Source of the DNA: Lasioglossum baleicum
Taxonomy: Eukaryota > Arthropoda > Insecta > Hymenoptera > Halictidae
DNA length: 64,000 nucleotides
Reading direction: 5' to 3'
Assembly: GCF_051020765.1 (NCBI RefSeq)
Contig: NC_134935.1
Coordinates: 15,377,579 to 15,441,578, forward strand
This document shows, piece by piece, positions 60,412 to 64,000 of this stretch. The position numbers and the translations under genes are program-made. Position 1 is the first letter of the stretch, and the number at the start of each line of letters is the position of its first letter. A model generated the notes under the pieces. That model ran no database searches, was not told the origin of the DNA, and saw nothing but the letters and a program-made list of their open reading frames with translations.

Positions 60412-62515
60412 AGGCGATAAAAGAGGACTGTGTGCGAGAGAGCACACCTATACATGGAGAACGTACTTTTCTGTATAGACTCGGGTACGCGACGCGATAC
60501 TTACCACCCTCCACCCTTGTTTGCCGAATCGTTACACGCTCACTACCTTCCTGTAATTTATTTAACTATGAAAGATATTTTTCTTAGTCGAAGAGCCTGC
60601 ACATTTTCTTTCAATACGAAATTGACTTTTTGTTTGGGTGAATGCGAAGAGTTTGAACTCCCATTTTCACTTCTGTGAATTTTGATTTTCTTAATGACAG
60701 TAATTGAAGATTAATTACTGGAAAAGAAAAATTTTCTTTTCATTCGAGCCAGCAAGAAAAGTTTCAACTCCGTTTTAACGGAGGAAGTATGAAAGTAAGA
60801 TGTTCCTTTCATTCCTTCAAATATAGTGATGAATTTACATAAATGTACAGTAGAAGAAATTGTAAAAAATGGAAATTTTACAAGAAATATTGAGTAGTAA
60901 ATATCCAAAAGAAATTCAAATCTAGTATCGATAGATGAATTTCCACAAAAAATTCTAATCTGGTATGGATAGATGCATTTTCATAAAAAACTCTAATCTT
61001 GTATCGATAGATGAATTGCCACAAAAAATTCTAGTATAGCTAGATGAATTTCCACAAAAAATTCTCGTATAGCTAGATGAATTTCCACAAAAAATTCTCG
61101 TATCGCATTCCACAAAAACTTCTAATCTATTATGGATAAATGAATTTTCAGAAAAACCTCTAATCTATTATGGATAAATGAATTTCCACAAAAACCTCTA
61201 ATCTATTATGGATAGATGCATTTTCATAAAAAACTCAAATCTAGTATCGATAGATGAATCCCCAAAAAATTCTAATCTCGTATGAATAGATGAATTTCCA
61301 TAAAAATTCTAATCCAGCATCGATAGATCAATTTCCACAAAAAAATTCTAGTATAGCTAGATGAATTTCCACAAAAAATTCTCGTATCGCATTCCACAAA
61401 AACTTCTAATCTATTATGGATAAATGAATTTTCAGAAAAACCTCTAATCTATTATGGATAAATGAATTTCCACAAAAACCTCTAATCTATTATGGATAGA
61501 TGCATTTTCATAAAAAACTCAAATCTAGTATCGATAGATGAATCCCCAAAAAATTCTAATCTCGTATGAATAGATGAATTTCCATAAAAATTCTAATCCA
61601 GCATCGATAGATCAATTTCCACAAAAAAATTCTAGTATAGCTAGATGAATTTCCACAAAAAATTCTCGTATCGCATTCCACAAAAACTTCTAATCTATTA
61701 TGGATAAATTAATTTTCAGAAAAACCTCTAATCTATTATGGATAAATGAATTTCCACAAAAACCTCTAATCTATTATGGATAGATGCATTTTCATAAAAA
61801 ACTCAAATCTAGTATCGATAGATGAATCCCCAAAAAATTCTAATCTCGTATGAATAGATGAATTTCCATAAAAATTCTAATCCAGCATCGATAGATCAAT
61901 TTCCACAAAAAATTCTAGTATAGCTAGATGAATTACCACAAAAAATTCTAGTATAGCTAGATGAATTTCCACAAAAAATTCTCGTATCGCATTCCACAAA
62001 AACTTCTAATCTATTATGGATAAATGAATTTTCAGAAAAACCTCTAATCTATTATGGATAAATGAATTTCCACAAAAACCTCTAATCTATTATGGATAGA
62101 TGCATTTTCATAAAAAAACTCAAATCTAGTATCGATAGATGAATCCCCAAAAAATTCTAATCTCGTATGAATAGATGAATTTCCATAAAAATTCTAATCC
62201 AGCATCGATAGATCAATTTCCATAAAAAATTCTAGTATAGCTAGATGAATTACCACAAAAAGTATTAGTATAGATAGATGAATGTCCACAAGAAATTCTA
62301 GTATGTATAGATAAATCTCGTATAAAAATCTAGTATAGAACGGATGAATTTCCACTCGAAATCGAGTTAATATAAAAGCGAGCGATAAAAGGAGGACTGT
62401 GTGCGAGAGAGCAAACCTGTACATAGAGAACACGCTTTTCTATATGGACTCATGTACGCGACGCGATACTTGCCACCCTCCACCCTTGTTTGCCGAATCG
62501 TTACACGCTTCACCC
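60412..62515. repeat. Direct duplication bracketing a minisatellite (60412-60545 and 62381-62515)
   Basis: The two ~134-bp segments share GAGGACTGTGTGCGAGAGAG, TACGCGACGCGATACTT and CCACCCTCCACCCTTGTTTG, then CCGAATCGTTACACGCT, about 90% alike by eye and in the same orientation. The 60890-62340 array lies between them. Confidence 0.92.
60890..62340. repeat. Minisatellite, ~31-bp monomer in a 284-bp higher-order unit
   Basis: Monomers of the type TCTAATCTATTATGGATARA with TGAATTTCCACAAAAA fill 1.4 kb. The variant GATGAATCCCCAAAAAATTC marks a higher-order unit at 61253, 61537, 61821 and 62138; spacing is 284, 284 and 317 bp, the last enlarged by one extra monomer. Copies of the higher-order unit are almost identical, so it expanded recently. 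Confidence 0.95.
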
Positions 62516-62904
62516 CCTTTTAACGCGTTCCTACGGCTGCATGCAGAGAGGCTTTCCTTCGATCCGTGAACCGAAGCTTGCGGAACCGATGGGGACTAGC
62601 TTTCCCATCGAAAAAAAAAATACGATACATCGCTCACTTGTACAAAATACTTCGTGTGGACGGTGCTGTTGTCGTGGGGGTTCTGCGAGGACTAGCTTGC
62701 TTTATCCTGATGGTTTGCTGTCGTTCTGCTGTACAGAGTTGGACAATTTTGCGGTCGAAATGTTGTTTGAGTTATTTTTGTTTTTTTGCATAAAAGTCTG
62801 CAGTTTAGTACTGACTTTATGTTGTCTCTTGTTTGAGAAAAATGGGGATTGAGAGTTTGTGGATTTGTGGGACGATAATGCTTTTATTGGAAGGAATTTC
62901 ATTA

Positions 62905-63365
62905 GAATTTTATTAGAAATTTATTGGAAATTATTAAAACTTTATTAGGAAAGCGATTAATTGTTTTTTAATTTTTTAATTTCCAGTGAAAGTCGAGAGG
63001 ATTTTTATTTGGAGGAACTAGAACTTTTTCAAAAAACTTTTTAGTGGTGATGAGAAATGCATTTCTCTTGAATGAAAAGTGAGGAAAATTAGTTCACGAA
63101 GATATAGATGAATTTCCAGAAAAATTCTGATGTAACTAAATTTCCGAAATAAATTTATTAGAATTTATTAGAACTTTATTAGTAAAGTGATTAATGTAGC
63201 TGTTTTATATTTATAATTTCCAGTGAAAGTTGAGAGGATCTTTATTTGGAGGAATTAGAATATTTTCAGAAAACTTTTTCGTGGTGATGAGATTTCTCTT
63301 GAATGAAAAATTAGGAAAATTAGTTCACGAAGATACAGATGAATTTCGAGAAAAATTCATACAGC
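62905..63365. repeat. Tandem duplication, ~237-bp offset
   Basis: TTTCCAGTGAAAGTYGAGAG, then TTTATTTGGAGGAAYTAGAA and GGAAAATTAGTTCACGAAGA occur at about 62981-63120 and 63218-63350. ATAGATGAATTTCCAGAAAAA-like tails resemble the monomer of the nearby 61-kb array. Confidence 0.85.
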
Positions 63366-63765
63366 TACTTCTGAACGAGAAATTTTTATACATATATATG
63401 TATACGTAGCTAAATTTTTCCAGGAAATCCTAGTGTGTATAAGTTTTCATAAGAAGTCCAAGAAAGTCACATTTCCGAATGAAATTCGCATTCTCATTTG
63501 AACCCTCCGAATAAAAGCGTTATGTTCTACTTAAAGGGATAAAAAGAACGTATCTGTTGGTTGTTGGAAACTTATAATTGGCTGCAGAATTTGCCCAACT
63601 CCCGGTGTAGCTGCATTGTTCGAACGTGAGCTGACACACACGTGAACTCTCTACGAGGAACGAAGTAGAGGAACAGTTGCACGCACGCATGCGATGCGTA
63701 TGTTTGCCGATAGTATTGTATGTCATCGCGGCGGTTCTTATGATGTACTATGTTGTCACCCGCAG

Positions 63766-63858
63766 GACGAAAGATTGCGATGGGCCAAGACGTTCGCGAA
63801 CAAGGAGAAGCAGAAGCGGTCGGTGCACGAGGAAAGTCGGGCTTACACCATGATCAGG
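63766..63858 (+). CDS. Internal exon C of the M13 (neprilysin-like) gene
   Basis: A 93-nt exon (31 whole codons, phase 0 at both ends) with acceptor CACCCGCAG and donor GTAGGT. It encodes DERLRWAKTFANKEKQKR then SVHEESRAYTMIR. In M13 peptidases a helix of the type (V/E)xxFExxLA is followed by an acidic or basic linker and the phrase R(D/N)xxxxYNxMTL; ERLRWAKTFANKEK then HEESRAYTMI fits that plan. Phase agrees with exon B, so the two could splice directly. A canonical M13 protein has roughly 30-45 extra residues between these two segments, so an additional small phase-0 exon in the 24.3-kb intron is possible. The reading frame continues past the donor to a stop at about 63891, but that tail has no family resemblance. 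The rest of the gene, including the zinc site, lies downstream of this window. Confidence 0.83.
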
Positions 63859-64000
63859 GTAGGTATACTACTACGGTTTTTGACACGTTAACTAAACAGG
63901 GAGGGACCTATTTATCTACAATTCTGTAAAAATTTCTTTCCACGACAGCACATTTACAAAATAATTTGCCTACAATTTTGAAAAATCTCTTTCTACGATG
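63859..64000 (+). other. 5' end of the intron after exon C
   Basis: Begins with GTAGGTATAC after the last codon of exon C. Only 142 bp are in the window and nothing else is recognisable. Confidence 0.75.

Larger units (their letters stand above)
39460..63765 (+). other. 24.3-kb phase-0 intron between exons B and C
   Basis: Bounded by GTGAGT and CCGCAG with phase 0 on both sides. It has the same mosaic structure as the previous intron. Islands of more balanced composition lie at about 41840-42130, 43210-43560, 44700-45130, 46010-46800, 47820-48100, 48900-49130, 49670-50190, 52000-52380, 53760-54050, 54975-55300, 56390-56750, 57640-57960, 58500-58930, 60040-60560 and 62380-62700. I looked there for the short M13 segment missing between exons B and C and found no candidate with correct phase and splice sites. 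Confidence 0.75.

Overview
This window is non-coding-rich animal nuclear DNA, almost certainly insect. A hymenopteran such as an ant, bee or wasp fits best: AT-rich repeat-filled introns alternate with CpG-rich islands, and TA-flanked elements start with CAGGGTGA. The species assignment is inference.

Only one gene is convincingly present, on the + strand. Three internal exons (6478-6585, 39245-39459, 63766-63858) have clean AG acceptors and GT donors and matching phases (phase 1 between exons A and B, phase 0 between B and C). They read as consecutive parts of the N-terminal lobe of an M13-family (neprilysin-like) ectopeptidase. The zinc site lies C-terminal to this part, so the window cannot show whether the enzyme is active. 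The first and last exons are outside the window, and the introns are very large (about 32.7 kb and 24.3 kb).

Region by region: 1-6477 is the end of an upstream intron with a 468-bp inverted repeat and a very young 666-bp foldback element just before exon A. 6586-39244 is the large intron, with tandem arrays at about 8.0, 9.2-10.2, 12.5-13.0, 14.7-15.5, 17.2-18.0, 24.1-24.9 and 35.9-36.7 kb, a second foldback element (11.1-11.7 kb), a hAT non-autonomous element with an 8-bp target duplication (25.9-26.2 kb) and a Tc1 remnant (31.5-32.0 kb). 39460-63765 has a piggyBac-like MITE, a MITE carrying a minisatellite, an 85-bp-arm hairpin, a 183-bp satellite family at three places, a 1.7-kb array of a 13-bp unit and a 1.4-kb array with a 284-bp higher-order unit.

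The most unusual content is the repeat landscape. A short dispersed element with the core GCATAAAATCCGCAGTCTA recurs on both strands and also appears, degenerate, inside one tandem array. Several sequence-unrelated arrays share unit lengths of 92 or 183-186 bp. Two arrays are bracketed by direct duplications of otherwise unique sequence. I see no tRNA, rRNA, CRISPR or bacterial-type feature. Coordinates of repeats were read by eye and may be off by a few bases to tens of bases.
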